From Torymus aiolomorphi (lineage: Eukaryota; Arthropoda; Insecta; Hymenoptera; Torymidae), in assembly GCA_036365515.1 (NCBI GenBank), contig CM070874.1, positions 97,074,442-97,138,441 on the forward strand: 64,000 nt of DNA, read 5' to 3'. A program made the translations under genes and the position numbers. A model generated the notes under the pieces. The model saw only the letters and a list, made by a program, of their open reading frames with translations. It made no database searches and was not told where the DNA came from. Below, in pieces: positions 42,065 to 58,400 of the stretch; the stretch's first letter is position 1; each line of letters opens with the position of its first letter.

Positions 42065-43525
42065 ATGGAATCATCGACCCCAGAAGAACTAGCCGATAAG
42101 ATGGAGCATTGGCGCAAAAATCTAGAGCTGAGCTTTGAAGCTGTAATAGAAGCAAATATAGCTCTAGATTTAAGAAGCACCGGACATCTCGAGGGGGATT
42201 CTAAGCGAATCGCTCAATGGCTAATGGGAAGTTACAACCCAGCCCACTTCACACAAGAAATAAGTGGAAGTGATTACGAGCAGTTCACAAGGAGGCTCGA
42301 TTGCAGGAATAAGTTCGTCAACACAACGACCCTCAATACAAGCGGCGCTCCAGAAGTGAACCGAATTGCTGATCCCTCAACCCACAGCCTGTTTCAGCAA
42401 TTGGCGTCGAACAAAGCAGTCGACAACAACTTGCTGAGTTCCATAAAGACACATGTCTTGCAGATGAGGAACCAAAGAGCAGGCAGTCCTCCTGACGTAA
42501 GACACGAGGCTCTTACGTCACCACGGAGCACTTTATCTCCAGCGGGAGGACCGGGTGATGTCCAGGTGCACCTAAGGTGCAGCACAGCTTGGGGGAGGGG
42601 AGATTCCCCGATCTCCTTCCAGTCCGAAGAATCCGAGAACGCGAGTCGCTCGGGGAATGCAGACCGCACATGGATTTCGGACAGCTGTGCAGCAACCGCA
42701 CCATCGCCATCATCTTCAGCTTCCATCCACGAAATCGACATCGGAGTAAGCACAGCCTGGGGGAGGGGAGATTCTCCAAGCTTCCCCCTGTTCGAGAAGT
42801 CTGATACTTCACGTCGCTTGGCGTATACAGACTGCCTGAGGGCACCGAACGGCTGTGCTGAATACTCCCAAGCCCAAGACGACGGAGTAAATGCAGCCTG
42901 GGGGAAGGGAGATTTTCCAAGCTTCCCCCTGTCCGAAGCGTCTGATATGGCCCGTTTATGGAATATATCGGCATCGGACAGCTGTATTACTCATTCAAAG
43001 ACTCCTGAAGACGAAGAGCAGACAAGCCTTCCAAGGAGCAACGAGGAAGAGATCGATAGTCTGGGGACGGCACAACCGGTGGACCGAACGCTGATTACTT
43101 CGCAATTTCGCGACGTATCGACGCAAGCAGAAGGCGAGCGTCATTGCGAATGCGAATGTAATCAGACGCGTAAATTGGAGGAGGAGAAAGTTAGGCGCCT
43201 AAGCGAAGAAGTGAGGCGACTGCACGACGAGCTGCGCCAGCTACGCGCGCAAATGTCGTCACTTCATAATTCCGCTGCGCCTAACAAGAAACGAGCCGCA
43301 GGTGCAGCCAAACACTCTGCAAAGCAACCTCGATCGGACCTAGGGACTAAAGACAACAAGAAGTCGTTCCGAAGTCTTCAAAAGTCCAGCTCGACAGGGA
43401 AAAAGAGGCGTATGCAGCGGCCATGCAGCGACCTCCAAAGTTATCCAAAAGAGATAAAGGCAGAAAACCCTCGAGTGGACTGGGTTCGAATCAAGGAACA
43501 GGTTCGAATCCTTGGACGACGGTAG
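42065..43525 (+). CDS. Gag-like protein with tandem repeats and coiled coil
   Basis: A 486-residue frame taking most of the internal region, in the position of gag, which would form the virus-like particle that packages the RNA. The N-terminus is helical and charged. The middle (from about 173, 229 and 276) contains three imperfect repeats with the core TAWGRGDSPSFPL, about 47-56 residues apart. Residues 372-400 form a Leu/Arg/Glu-rich coiled coil. The C-terminus is basic. It has no zinc knuckle in this frame; one occurs in the overlapping -1 register that follows. No close family is recognised, so identity as Gag rests on position, composition and the knuckle downstream. Confidence 0.7.
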   Translation: MESSTPEELADKMEHWRKNLELSFEAVIEANIALDLRSTGHLEGDSKRIAQWLMGSYNPAHFTQEISGSDYEQFTRRLDCRNKFVNTTTLNTSGAPEVNRIADPSTHSLFQQLASNKAVDNNLLSSIKTHVLQMRNQRAGSPPDVRHEALTSPRSTLSPAGGPGDVQVHLRCSTAWGRGDSPISFQSEESENASRSGNADRTWISDSCAATAPSPSSSASIHEIDIGVSTAWGRGDSPSFPLFEKSDTSRRLAYTDCLRAPNGCAEYSQAQDDGVNAAWGKGDFPSFPLSEASDMARLWNISASDSCITHSKTPEDEEQTSLPRSNEEEIDSLGTAQPVDRTLITSQFRDVSTQAEGERHCECECNQTRKLEEEKVRRLSEEVRRLHDELRQLRAQMSSLHNSAAPNKKRAAGAAKHSAKQPRSDLGTKDNKKSFRSLQKSSSTGKKRRMQRPCSDLQSYPKEIKAENPRVDWVRIKEQVRILGRR

Positions 43526-44001
43526 CCTCTCGACGTCCCAAACAGCGGTATATCCAGCAGGGGTTGGATAGTCGAGTATACCGCTCGTCAAGATCGAGGA
43601 ACGCGCTCGGAGCATATAACTCCCCACCACCGAGTCCAACCAGAAAATTGTGTTGGACGTGTAGGTCACCAACGCACCTTCACTGGGCCTGCCCGGAGCG
43701 GAAAGAGGGCCCGAAGACGAAGACAAGAAGAAGACGAGATGATCTGCCAAGTCAACCTTGGAGGAATGACGGCAGTTGTCGACCGGAGCCCCAGCGCCAG
43801 AAGTGCCAACAGTCTCCGGTCCATCAATCGTCTTGGGATTGGTCTCGACCGCCGTTGGAATTCAGCGGAATTACGGTGATGAGCGACCCACCGTGTGCGT
43901 GCGGACGATCCCTAGACGTGGATCGTCTGATCAGCCGTTTAGTACACGAGCTGATCCGCGCGTATCCGGAACTGTCGTCTCTGCCGCCGACGACGACGTA
44001 A
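43423..44001 (+). CDS. Zinc-knuckle (CCHC) frame, -1 relative to gag
   Basis: A 192-codon frame overlapping the end of the gag frame and shifted by -1. It contains a single CCHC zinc knuckle, C77-x2-C-x4-H-x4-C90, the nucleic-acid-binding signature of retroelement nucleocapsids, followed by a basic and proline-rich region and a short helical tail. It is likely reached by -1 frameshifting or separated by an old indel. The gag run G-AAA-AAG at 43399-43405 lies where both frames are open but is not a perfect slippery site. The ATG at 43423 is an arbitrary start. Confidence 0.65.
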   Translation: MQRPPKLSKRDKGRKPSSGLGSNQGTGSNPWTTVASRRPKQRYIQQGLDSRVYRSSRSRNALGAYNSPPPSPTRKLCWTCRSPTHLHWACPERKEGPKTKTRRRRDDLPSQPWRNDGSCRPEPQRQKCQQSPVHQSSWDWSRPPLEFSGITVMSDPPCACGRSLDVDRLISRLVHELIRAYPELSSLPPTTT

Positions 44002-44059
44002 AGTCGAATCGAACGAGAGCCTCAGTATCGAGTTGCTTCTCTCCCGCTACGCAACGTCT

Positions 44060-44069
44060 GGGAGAGGGG
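44060..44069 (+). other. Polypurine tract
   Basis: GGGAGAGGGG lies directly before the 3' LTR and would prime plus-strand synthesis. Confidence 0.8.
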
Positions 44070-45075
44070 TATAACGAGGTTCCAAGATAAAATACGGAGA
44101 AGATAAGCATCTCGGTCCTCCGTATTCTATCGAACCCGTTAGGCTCTCGTTTCCGCGAATTCGTATATCTCGAGCGAGTATTGACATCGCTCGGACGATG
44201 TATTCGCGTTAGCTACGCGCGGGGCAGGCGCGACTTTGACCGTTGCTAAGTCGCGCCCGAGTCTTTTGAATCAGATTCTCTCGGGCTGTCAAACCGCGCG
44301 TACGCGAGTTAATTTGATCGTCCGCGAAGAAAACGGTATCGTGCGTCCTCGCCGGTGCAGAGCAGCGCCCGTACACGTACCGACCACGAAGAGCAGCGCA
44401 CGTGAGCAATCCGAGCCACTCCTGGGGTCCGAAGCGTCTGTAGGTGAACGCTGGACGTTAGGACTCGGCCTGAACACTCCGAAGTCGACCGGAGGATAAG
44501 GCCTGACGCAGGAGCGGATTCGTGAGCGAGCGACGAGGGAGTGCACTCCCTCCCGGTAAGACTCTTCGCCTATTTTCCGCGCAGCGATCGATTTGTATTT
44601 TCGGCTCGCAGCGGCAAGCGGCCGGTGTCTTGATCGCCGGCCCAGCGAAAAACAATCACCTCGATCCGCCCGCGCCGAGCGGCGGATCTCCCGCCTTCTT
44701 GTCAACACGCAACGCGACGCGTATTTTGTATAGTATAACTGAGAATAGATCTTGTTATAGTTTTGAATGTAACCAAGACCACTCGTTATTTATTAACCTT
44801 CACCTAACCTTCTCCCGGATACCGCCGCCTCCGCGGGATCGTCGAACCGAGACGACGATCATTCTGAGTGGCCGCGCCTCGCGTCTAGCTAGCGCGAGTA
44901 TTAACCATTTCCGGCACACGGAAAAGTCGAGTTCAATCGTGGACTCGACATTTGTAAACAGGGATCCAGAGAACATCAACCCCGAGTGCTCGTCGTAGAA
45001 GTAGCACTCGACGGCACCGTGTTCTAGGGTTCGGTTCGCGGAATTACAAAAGATTTCCCCAGGCCTCCTGTTACA
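44070..45075 (+). repeat. 3' LTR, 1006 bp
   Basis: Starts TATAAC and ends GTTACA. Its length agrees with the ~1022 bp solo LTR at 7033-11772, so this is the full-length form. Confidence 0.9.
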
Positions 45076-46647
45076 ATGTATTTCGCAATTTTGAACAATG
45101 ACAGATGACGATTTGTAACAACCATTATTTTCTTCATCACCATCAATAATAATTCTTCTTTTTTTTACTTGAGGTTTATCAATGTTAACATTGTCACTAT
45201 TATTATTTAAAGGAACTTCATTCAATGGCATTGAGTTGTCGAAAGACACTGACGATGATTTACTTAACAACGGCTTTGTTAAATTACTACTAGATCTATT
45301 AATTACTTCAACTTGATCTTTATTAAAATTCACTAAACCAATACTCTTATTACAAAGCGTTGATTGTGCCTTATTGCACAAAGGCTTGATTGACTCATGC
45401 TCAACAATGGGAAGCACAAAAGAAGTTGGTCCACGATTCAGATTTGCATTACTAACTGATGTAACATTTAAGTCAGAAACCGTAACAGAATTTGTTTTAT
45501 GATTTAGGTTTGTATGACTAGTCGATGCACTCAAATCATTACACTGTTCAACACTTACTTGTTTTTCAACCGTAATTACATTTTTAACCTTATCTAAACT
45601 AGATATAGTATTAAAAATTTCCTCTCCATTAGCTAATGAATGTGCAATGTAGCCTTGTGCTACTGTGTCAGACTTCCATCCACCTAACCGTTTAATCTGA
45701 ACAAAATCTAACATAGCATTAGCAGCGACTGTTGCTGAACTTCTTCTGAGGCTGTGACCAGTATAGCCAGATGGATTTTCAAGTTGCAAATACAATGCAA
45801 TATTCTTTGGAGTTTCGGCTATTTTATTTTTTCCTATAAATTGCCTTATACATTTTCCTTCTCGATATAAAACAAAAAATCTTTTTTGTAGCATACACTC
45901 TGGCCTCAATGACATATATTTTTTAACAATGTCAAAATAAATTCCTCCAACAACAAACTCTCTAGGAAGATCAGTCTTTGAATCTTTAATCGTAACTAAA
46001 AATTGTCTACTACTATTATCTAAACTTCTCGTTTCTAACACATCAGTAGTATCTAATTCCAGAAGTTCAATGCATCTTGTCGCACCAAAAACTCCGAAGA
46101 TAAGTAACACCTTAAACAAATATACGTAAATAATAAACAAATAATGCACATCATATTAATACCTTATTGTAATAATAAAATATAATAAATATACCTTTGC
46201 GGCTAAGTAATTATAGTCTGGAGCTGTTTCTATAAACTTTTTAACCTGAGTCCAGGTAAAATCCAGTGCTTTCTTTGATTTATAACCTTTTGATTTTCGT
46301 TTTAAAAAAGTCTTTAATAAAGTAAATTTTTGCACATCTATATTGTGTCTTACACCTAATGTGACTGCTAATTTGGACCAGTGACTCCGCAAAGTAGGTG
46401 GTTTCCATATATCTGACAATTCTTCAAAATAAACAATAAGAATATCTTCATTTATTTTAGATACTTTGTTCTTATCTTTCCACTGTAAAAATCTAGAATA
46501 AGCATATTCGTACAAAACTCTAGACTTGTTTGGTAATAAATTTTTAACAATTGCATTTCTTTCCTCTGCAAAATCTCTCTCTTCAACTATCTTATCCAAC
46601 TGATCCAAATCAAAATTTTCTTCGTCAGATGAATCTTCGAAATTCAT
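44800..46647 (-). CDS. Crypton-like tyrosine recombinase, tail replaced by LTR
   Basis: Catalyses strand exchange through a tyrosine-DNA intermediate. Exon 1 is 46647-46195 (151 codons) and carries an acidic start and a SAM-like core-binding domain. An 84 bp GT-AG intron (46194-46111, phase 0) follows. Exon 2 starts at 46110. Catalytic residues are all visible: R163 (ATRCIEL), a candidate Lys near 193, H270 and R273 (GHSLRR), W296 in the place of the second His (GGWKS) and Y305 (QGYIAHS). A Ser/Asn-rich tail of about 190 residues follows. At 45075 the frame runs into an LTR retrotransposon, giving 91 foreign residues before a stop at 44800. The original gene would have been 515 residues, ending at 40534. 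The catalytic domain is intact. Introns and the stand-alone recombinase fit insect Crypton elements; a domesticated host gene is an alternative. Confidence 0.87.
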
Positions 46648-47037
46648 TTTTTATCTAATAAAAACAAACTAAGTAGTTTGTTTTATTACTAACTCTAGTT
46701 TTGTAGTAACTATGTACACTTAATCATTTATTCTGTACACAAACGCAAACATCTTATATATTGCGTATAACAAAAACGTATATAACAATATACCGAAAAC
46801 TAACTAAAAAAAGCTCACGTGTAATACTAGTACACGTATAATACAGTTGTTAATACTGTTGTGAGGATATCCAAGATCTCAGGACGAGAAATAAAAAGTA
46901 CACCGGCTCCCTAAGGTAACACATTGTAACTTTGTTAAAATAATAATAACAAGCGGCTTCGAAATCACGACTCTCTCCATACAACCGCCTCCGACGAACT
47001 TTCCGCTCGGTATGATATAAAATAGTATACGCACCGC
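46648..47037. other. Upstream of the recombinase gene
   Basis: Probable promoter side of the Crypton-like gene. It includes a short perfect stem, AAACAAACTA/TAGTTTGTTT, at 46662-46685. The outer end of the Crypton was not found, as such elements lack terminal inverted repeats. Confidence 0.4.
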
Positions 47038-47134
47038 GGGGCTAAAGGAAGCCAGCGAGTGGCTGTTGTGTGTGGCGCCCTTGCTTCGCTCGGGCCCACA
47101 CTACAACAGCCACTTACTGGCTCGCTTTAGCCCC
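47038..47134. other. Strong ~97 bp hairpin with GCTTCGC tip
   Basis: GGGGCTAAAGGAAGCCAGCG and its near-complement CGCTTTAGCCCC (through TGGCTG and CAGCCA blocks) form arms of about 43 bp. The tip contains TTGCTTCGCTC, the complement of GCGAAGC. Flanks ATAGTATAC and GTAATATACTAT are also inverted. Confidence 0.8.
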
Positions 47135-47159
47135 TTGGTCCGTAATATACTATTCTAAC

Positions 47160-47707
47160 TATTAACTGGCCATTTATATTAGAAACTTGCTATAAAATGG
47201 GAATTTCCCTTTTCCAGTTTCTAGCTCCCGGTGAAACGCTTTTTTCCCTATTATTCGAACATTTAATAGATTGAAAAATAGAATGAGTTTTGCGAAGACA
47301 AACACAAGCTTGTTCTTGAGTATTTTAAAGGTATTAAACTGATCAGTTTTTTTAGCCCGGAAATGGCTAGTAGAAGGCCTGCTGTTATGACAAGGAGTGA
47401 GAGAGATAGAATCTAATGGCAATAAATACATTCTACGTAACATCTTCAAAAGGACTACTGTAAATGGTTTTTCTGTCTGCTCATATTGTTTATATTTTAG
47501 TAAGCTATCAGCTACAGCTGAATACCGTCCAATTTAACGTCAATTCTTTAAGTAAACTTAAAACGAAAATTTGGAGGTTATGTCCAATCTATAAAATGTG
47601 CGAATAATGGGAGAAAAAGCGTTTCACCGGGGCCTATTAACTAGCCATTTTTTCTACCTATTTATTGAGGTTGTTGGCCATTTCAGATAGACAAATTTCC
47701 ACCAGGG
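47160..47707 (+). mobile_element. Family A TIR element, truncated copy
   Basis: Matches the 39265-39855 copy, inverted. It keeps the right terminal repeat TTTCCACCAGGG (ending 47707) but its left end is lost about 20 bp after the hairpin above. Confidence 0.65.
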
Positions 47708-47767
47708 TACCTACATCTTAATCTTGACATAAATGAAAAAGTCCTGTGTATATAGAAACACAATATA

Positions 47768-48718
47768 AGGTAACTTGGGGTAATTCGGCCACCTTAAGAG
47801 GAATATTTTCTTTCTCCTTCTGTAAATGCGTTGGGATGAAATTGTAATAAAGGTTTTAAAATACCAAGAAAAAAAGTTTGGAACGCCCCGAATGTGATAT
47901 TGGCTTTGTAGGGTGCAAAAGTGTAAATGTGCGTTTTGGCCAAATTAGGTGGCTCGTTACCTAATTCGTCCAATATTCAAACAATAGTGCAAAGAAACTC
48001 ATAAACTCTAAAAATTAATAAAATTTATGTTTTTAAATTTATAAAAACTTTATTTTATTATTAATTTCTATGAATAATATTAAGTATAAATGAAATAAAC
48101 GATTTTTTTACGTTACAATGCATTCTATAAATGATTTTGGAATTCTATAATATGGGAGTTTGCCGTAAACTAAAAAAAAAATGTATTTTGATCAATGAAA
48201 TTGATTATTGCTAATCATATTTTTAAAGTTTCTTCTCACAAAAGGTACACAAAAAATGACTTCGTGAAAGTAATACGAATTTCACACCTTCTCATAGTTA
48301 TTGGATCACATCTTCTTTACAGATTGGCCGAATTAGATGAATTATAGAAGCGAAAGTATTTTACTTCTATAAACTATACAAGAAAATTATTTTAATATTA
48401 CTTCCATACTAATTTCAAGGAAAAAATGTCAACTTTCTGCCTGCATCACTTTCGATTGGGTTTTTAGCTTATATTTCGACTATAAACGAAATACTTGGTT
48501 TTTTGACTTTATAAAACGCCTGACTCACTGAAATTTGATAATAGAAACTTTCATAAAAATTTAGTGATCATTCTCAAACAATTGAAAACGATTTATAAAG
48601 TATATTTTTCATATTTGGAAGCCGGCGACATTGGTTATTTAAGCTTTCGGATAAGTGAAGAGAGCGAACTAGTAAAATGGCCGAATTAGCATAGTGGCCG
48701 AATTATCCCGAGTTACCT
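47768..48718. mobile_element. Non-autonomous TIR element with TA duplication
   Basis: Inverted ends AGGTAACTTGGGGTAATTC and the complement of AGGTAACTCGGGATAATTC, continuing to GGCCAC, with TA at 47766-47767 and 48719-48720. Extra copies of GGCCGAATTA-type motif lie inside at 47938, 48325 and 48678. No coding region; TA target suggests a Tc1/mariner-pogo relative. Confidence 0.85.
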
Positions 48719-49022
48719 TATACTTTACTTATATACTTGTCTAAATTGTTTACCATAAAAACTTCATCTCTATCAAACAAAATTGGATAAATTTCATTCG
48801 GATGCTCGAAATTCATTATGGCTGCGAAGGACGTGCTTCGAATCAAGCCACTGTCGAGAAAAATAGCCGGGCAGAGGAAGTTCGTCAGAGGTTCTCTCTC
48901 TCTCTCTCTCGCTCTCTCTTTCTCTCACTCTCTCGTACAATCCGCTTGCTCTGGAGAATGAGAGCAGAGGAGCTGGAACAACGTGGAAGCAGCCGGAGTA
49001 GCGAAGGGCATACAGTACAGAA

Positions 49023-49024
<2 letters not shown>
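48719..49024. other. Spacer with a CT-rich tract
   Basis: CT-rich 48893-48935. No gene. Confidence 0.5.

Positions 49025-49098
<74 letters not shown>
49025..49098. repeat. (AG)n microsatellite
   Basis: About 37 AG units. Confidence 0.96.
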
Positions 49099-54750
<5,652 letters not shown>

Positions 54751-55469
54751 CTCACAAGGAAAGTGCGTAACCTTTGGGTCACGGATTTGTACCAAATTGA
54801 AATATCTTGTTTTAGAGTAAAAAAATATTGAACCCCTGTTCCAGGATTTATTCTCATAGGCCTTTTTTCTCGAGATATGTGCCATGTTATTATCTTAAAA
54901 ATGTGTTATTTTGTTAAAAAATGATGTCTCTTCTATTGTATACAAACTCTGTAAGTATTTCCATTACAAAAATGAGGGAAAAAAATTATAAAAGTAGACA
55001 GAAGAAGCTTTATTTTAAGCACTGTTTCGACTAAAAAAATCGATTTTTCAGAATGCTATGAGAAATCAAAGATAGTGTAAAAAAATGATTGAAAATAGCA
55101 CCCTTAAAATCCTTTAAAAAAGGGTAAATTTTCAATCATTTTTTTACACTATCTTTGATTTCTCATAACTTTCTAAAAAACCAATATTTTTAGTTGAAAC
55201 AGTGCTTAAAATAAAGCTTGTTATGCCTACTTTTATTTTTTTTTTGCTCTATTTCGTAACGGAAATACTTGCAGAATTACATACAATAGAAGAAACATAA
55301 TTTTTTAGCAAAATAACGAATTTCTAAGATAACATGGCACATATCTCGAGAAAAAAGGCCTATGATAATAAATCCTGGAACAGGGGTTCAATATTTTTTT
55401 ACTCTAAAACAAGATATTTCAATTTGGTACAAATCCGTGACCCAAAGGTTACGCACTCTTCTTGTCAGT
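54751..55469. repeat. Giant palindrome 4 (foldback, ~345 bp arms)
   Basis: Left arm 54751-55107 and right arm 55118-55469 are near-identical inverted copies around about a 10 bp spacer. Outer text AGTGCGTAACCTTTGGGTCA is complemented at 55440-55458, and the inner GATTGAAAAT/ATTTTCAATC pair meets at the centre. No coding region. Confidence 0.92.
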
Positions 55470-58400
55470 AATTTGCAGTATAATTTGAAGATCATATATT
55501 TTTAACGAACGTGTAAAGAAAGCGTTAACCGAAAATTTGTCTCTGTTGGAGAAAAATACGATAAAAAAATGTTCCTTTTTAAATCTCACTAACATCTGAG
55601 CAATAATTCTAGTGATTTGAAAATATAATATATAGTTATTTATCAATAAAAATCAGATAAATTGATATTTTTATAAAGAAAAGGTTCAAATGAAGCGTAA
55701 TTTAATTGTATGCTAGTTATACAGGAAATAGAACAATATAATAATAATAATAAACTTAAATATATTTATATATACGATTTTATTTTGGAGATATCATTTC
55801 CAAGCTTTATACTAAACGAAATATTAAAAATATCGATTAATAATCAATATCTTAATAATCAGTAGAAAAGAAAGATAATCATTGAAAGTCAAAATCTAGC
55901 AATTAAACATTCATAAATATGCGAATATCAGTAATTTCATGTAATCGATTATCCTCTTCAATAAATCATTCAAAAAAGGTCAGTTATAGCTGCATATAAT
56001 GCAGCACCATTATTATCAGTTAACATCGTAAGAGCCAATCAAGTAATCACCAGCCAGCCCAACAACTTCACCGACAGCCAATCAATCGATCGAGCTCTCT
56101 CGCTCTCTCCCCCTCTCACTCTCGTGCGCGCACTGTACACGCGCGTGATGAGAATCGTCGAGTGATCTATACGATGGGCTGCGCGAAATTCCACGCATGA
56201 AGACGCTAGGGACGCCGAAGATCAGCCGCCTCAGCCAGCACCGTGAAATTTTCGGCGGCATTGTTCTCACAATTATCGTGATCTACGGTTTTAGGATCCG
56301 AGAAACACGAAAGACTCGTTCTGAACTGCTAATCTATCTCCCCCTCACTCTCTTTCTCTCTCGCTCTTCGGCGAACCCTTCACTTTGCCAGCGCGCACTC
56401 ATTCTCTTCCCGTTCCGTCCTAATCCCTGATACACACGTACGAGTATGCGCCCGTGCGTGTGTTTAGACACATGTGTGTATGTGTATGTGTAGCGTACAA
56501 GGAATATTTTCAGAAGAAATTTTAAAAACCTTAAAGTGCATCATTTGTATATAATATTCTAATTGTGACAGCGAAGGTCTGCTCGTGTTTACCTCGGAGA
56601 TCAACAAAATTTTGATTGAGATTCTCTATCGGTTGTCGATTAAATTTATTTTGGTTGCATGACTATGACATTATTTGTATTTATCTGAATTTCATCGATT
56701 TATTTATTTAGATTGTATAAATATTAAATTTATCATGCAATTAAAAAATGTTAATTTTCTTTGGACAAGGAATTCTGAAAATTTTTATGTAAACACTGTA
56801 GGAATACAAAACAAATTTCTCAAATTAAATAAACATAATTAAATATATATCCTACATAATTTTACATATTTTCAAAACTTAAATGGATAAAATTTGCTTA
56901 ATACTAAACAATTTTGAAAGCCTGAGTAATTAGTAAAAAAAAGTAAACAGTAGCTTATGTGGAAGTATGCAGAGGCTCCTCTGCCAAAACAAATCCTTAT
57001 AAACACGCCCAATCACGTATCGGCGATCGGCAAAGAGCGGCTGACTGTAGGCGCATCTTCTCAATTAGTCGGTGCAACGTAAAACTAGGGGCCAACGTCT
57101 GCCGACGTGCCCAAAGGCTTAATCGCGCGGGCCGTGGGATTCCACGGGAAGCATCATTTGCCGCACTCCCATGGATTCGTAGCGGAGGAGAGGCGCTAAA
57201 ACGCATTCGTGGGGGCGAAAAAACTCGTGGGAGGGTGGAGGCGGTTGAAATTCAAAAATCCGAGAACTACCGCGCGCGCGTAATTACATCTCGGCGCCGC
57301 GCCGCGCAGTGTATAGCGCAATGAGGAGAAGATATAGGCGTTCGGGCTAATCCGATTCTCTTTCTCACAGTGTGCATATGTAGATCGCGTGGTTAAAGGT
57401 TAAAAGGGGGCGAGTCTATCTTTCTCTCTCTCTCTCTCGACCTTGCGCTCATGAGAAAAAATTCGGCTAAGCGCGTAGACGGCCGACGCAGAGAGGCTAG
57501 AGAGAATGCGCCGTTTACGCTAATCATGCGAATACTCGCCGAGCACACGTTTAATTTGCGATCGTTTAAATATGTAAATAAGTATTTTGTTTAATTTCAG
57601 CGAATTCCGCATATCAATGATGATGATGGAATTCGAATTTGTCGTATTTTACACTGTATTTATAAGCTTTATACATCAGACATAATATTTGTTAATAGGT
57701 TTTTATTTTAAAATGGTATTTATTGACAGTTTTACAGAAATAAATATTTATTGTATATATGGTAGAAAATTAACCATATTTTATAGCTAACGTGTTCATT
57801 AAATGGAAGCATTTTTAGAAAAATTTGCCTATATTTTCTCCGATTTAACCAAGAATGCGACTTTTTCGTCTTATGACGAGATTTGATCAACGTGACAATG
57901 ACAAAACCAAATCGCAGAATAATTCACTCCCTAATATTGAACGAAACCCACTGTGGAGTAGAAAAATCCTGGCTGCACAATGGGGTTGGCGCGCGTGCAC
58001 GCGATCGTCGACCGCCCCCGTCATTATATACCCCACACGCGCGTTTGCATTCTCGCCAAACATGATTTAGCATTCAGAGGGCTGGCTGCGAAAGTGAGCC
58101 GGCACGGGCGCACGGCTCGACGCCCTTTTACGTCGCACACAAGAGAAAGAGAGAGATAGAGATAGATACGTTCAAATTAGGGCTATAATCCCGGCTCGGG
58201 TAGATAGACATCGAGCGCCCGTGCACGCGCCCTTCGCGTTCCGCGTGTTTACCAATGGTCTTTTAACCCTCGATTTGTCGTCAACAGCTCCGGCTCTTTA
58301 TCTGTCTCACTGCGCGCGCGCGCTTGTGTGTGTGTATGCGTCGAACCCATTGGGAGTGTAAAGGTTCCTGGTACCGTGGCTCTTTCGGCGATGCGAGAGA

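Larger units (their letters stand above)
40598..45075 (+). mobile_element. Gag-only LTR retrotransposon (young insertion)
   Basis: Full element bounded by LTRs starting TATAAC and ending GTTACA, with target duplication ATGT at 40594-40597 and 45076-45079. Internal region is 41296-44069 (about 2.8 kb) with primer-binding site, a Gag-like frame, a zinc-knuckle frame and a polypurine tract. No protease, reverse transcriptase, RNase H or integrase is present, so it must be mobilised by another element's enzymes. The shared parts of the two LTRs differ at only a handful of bases, so insertion was recent. Superfamily cannot be set without pol. Confidence 0.93.

Noticed and set aside
43495..43520. 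Two GGTTCGAATC motifs like tRNA B boxes
   Set aside because: They lie in the gag frame and no A box or cloverleaf surrounds them.
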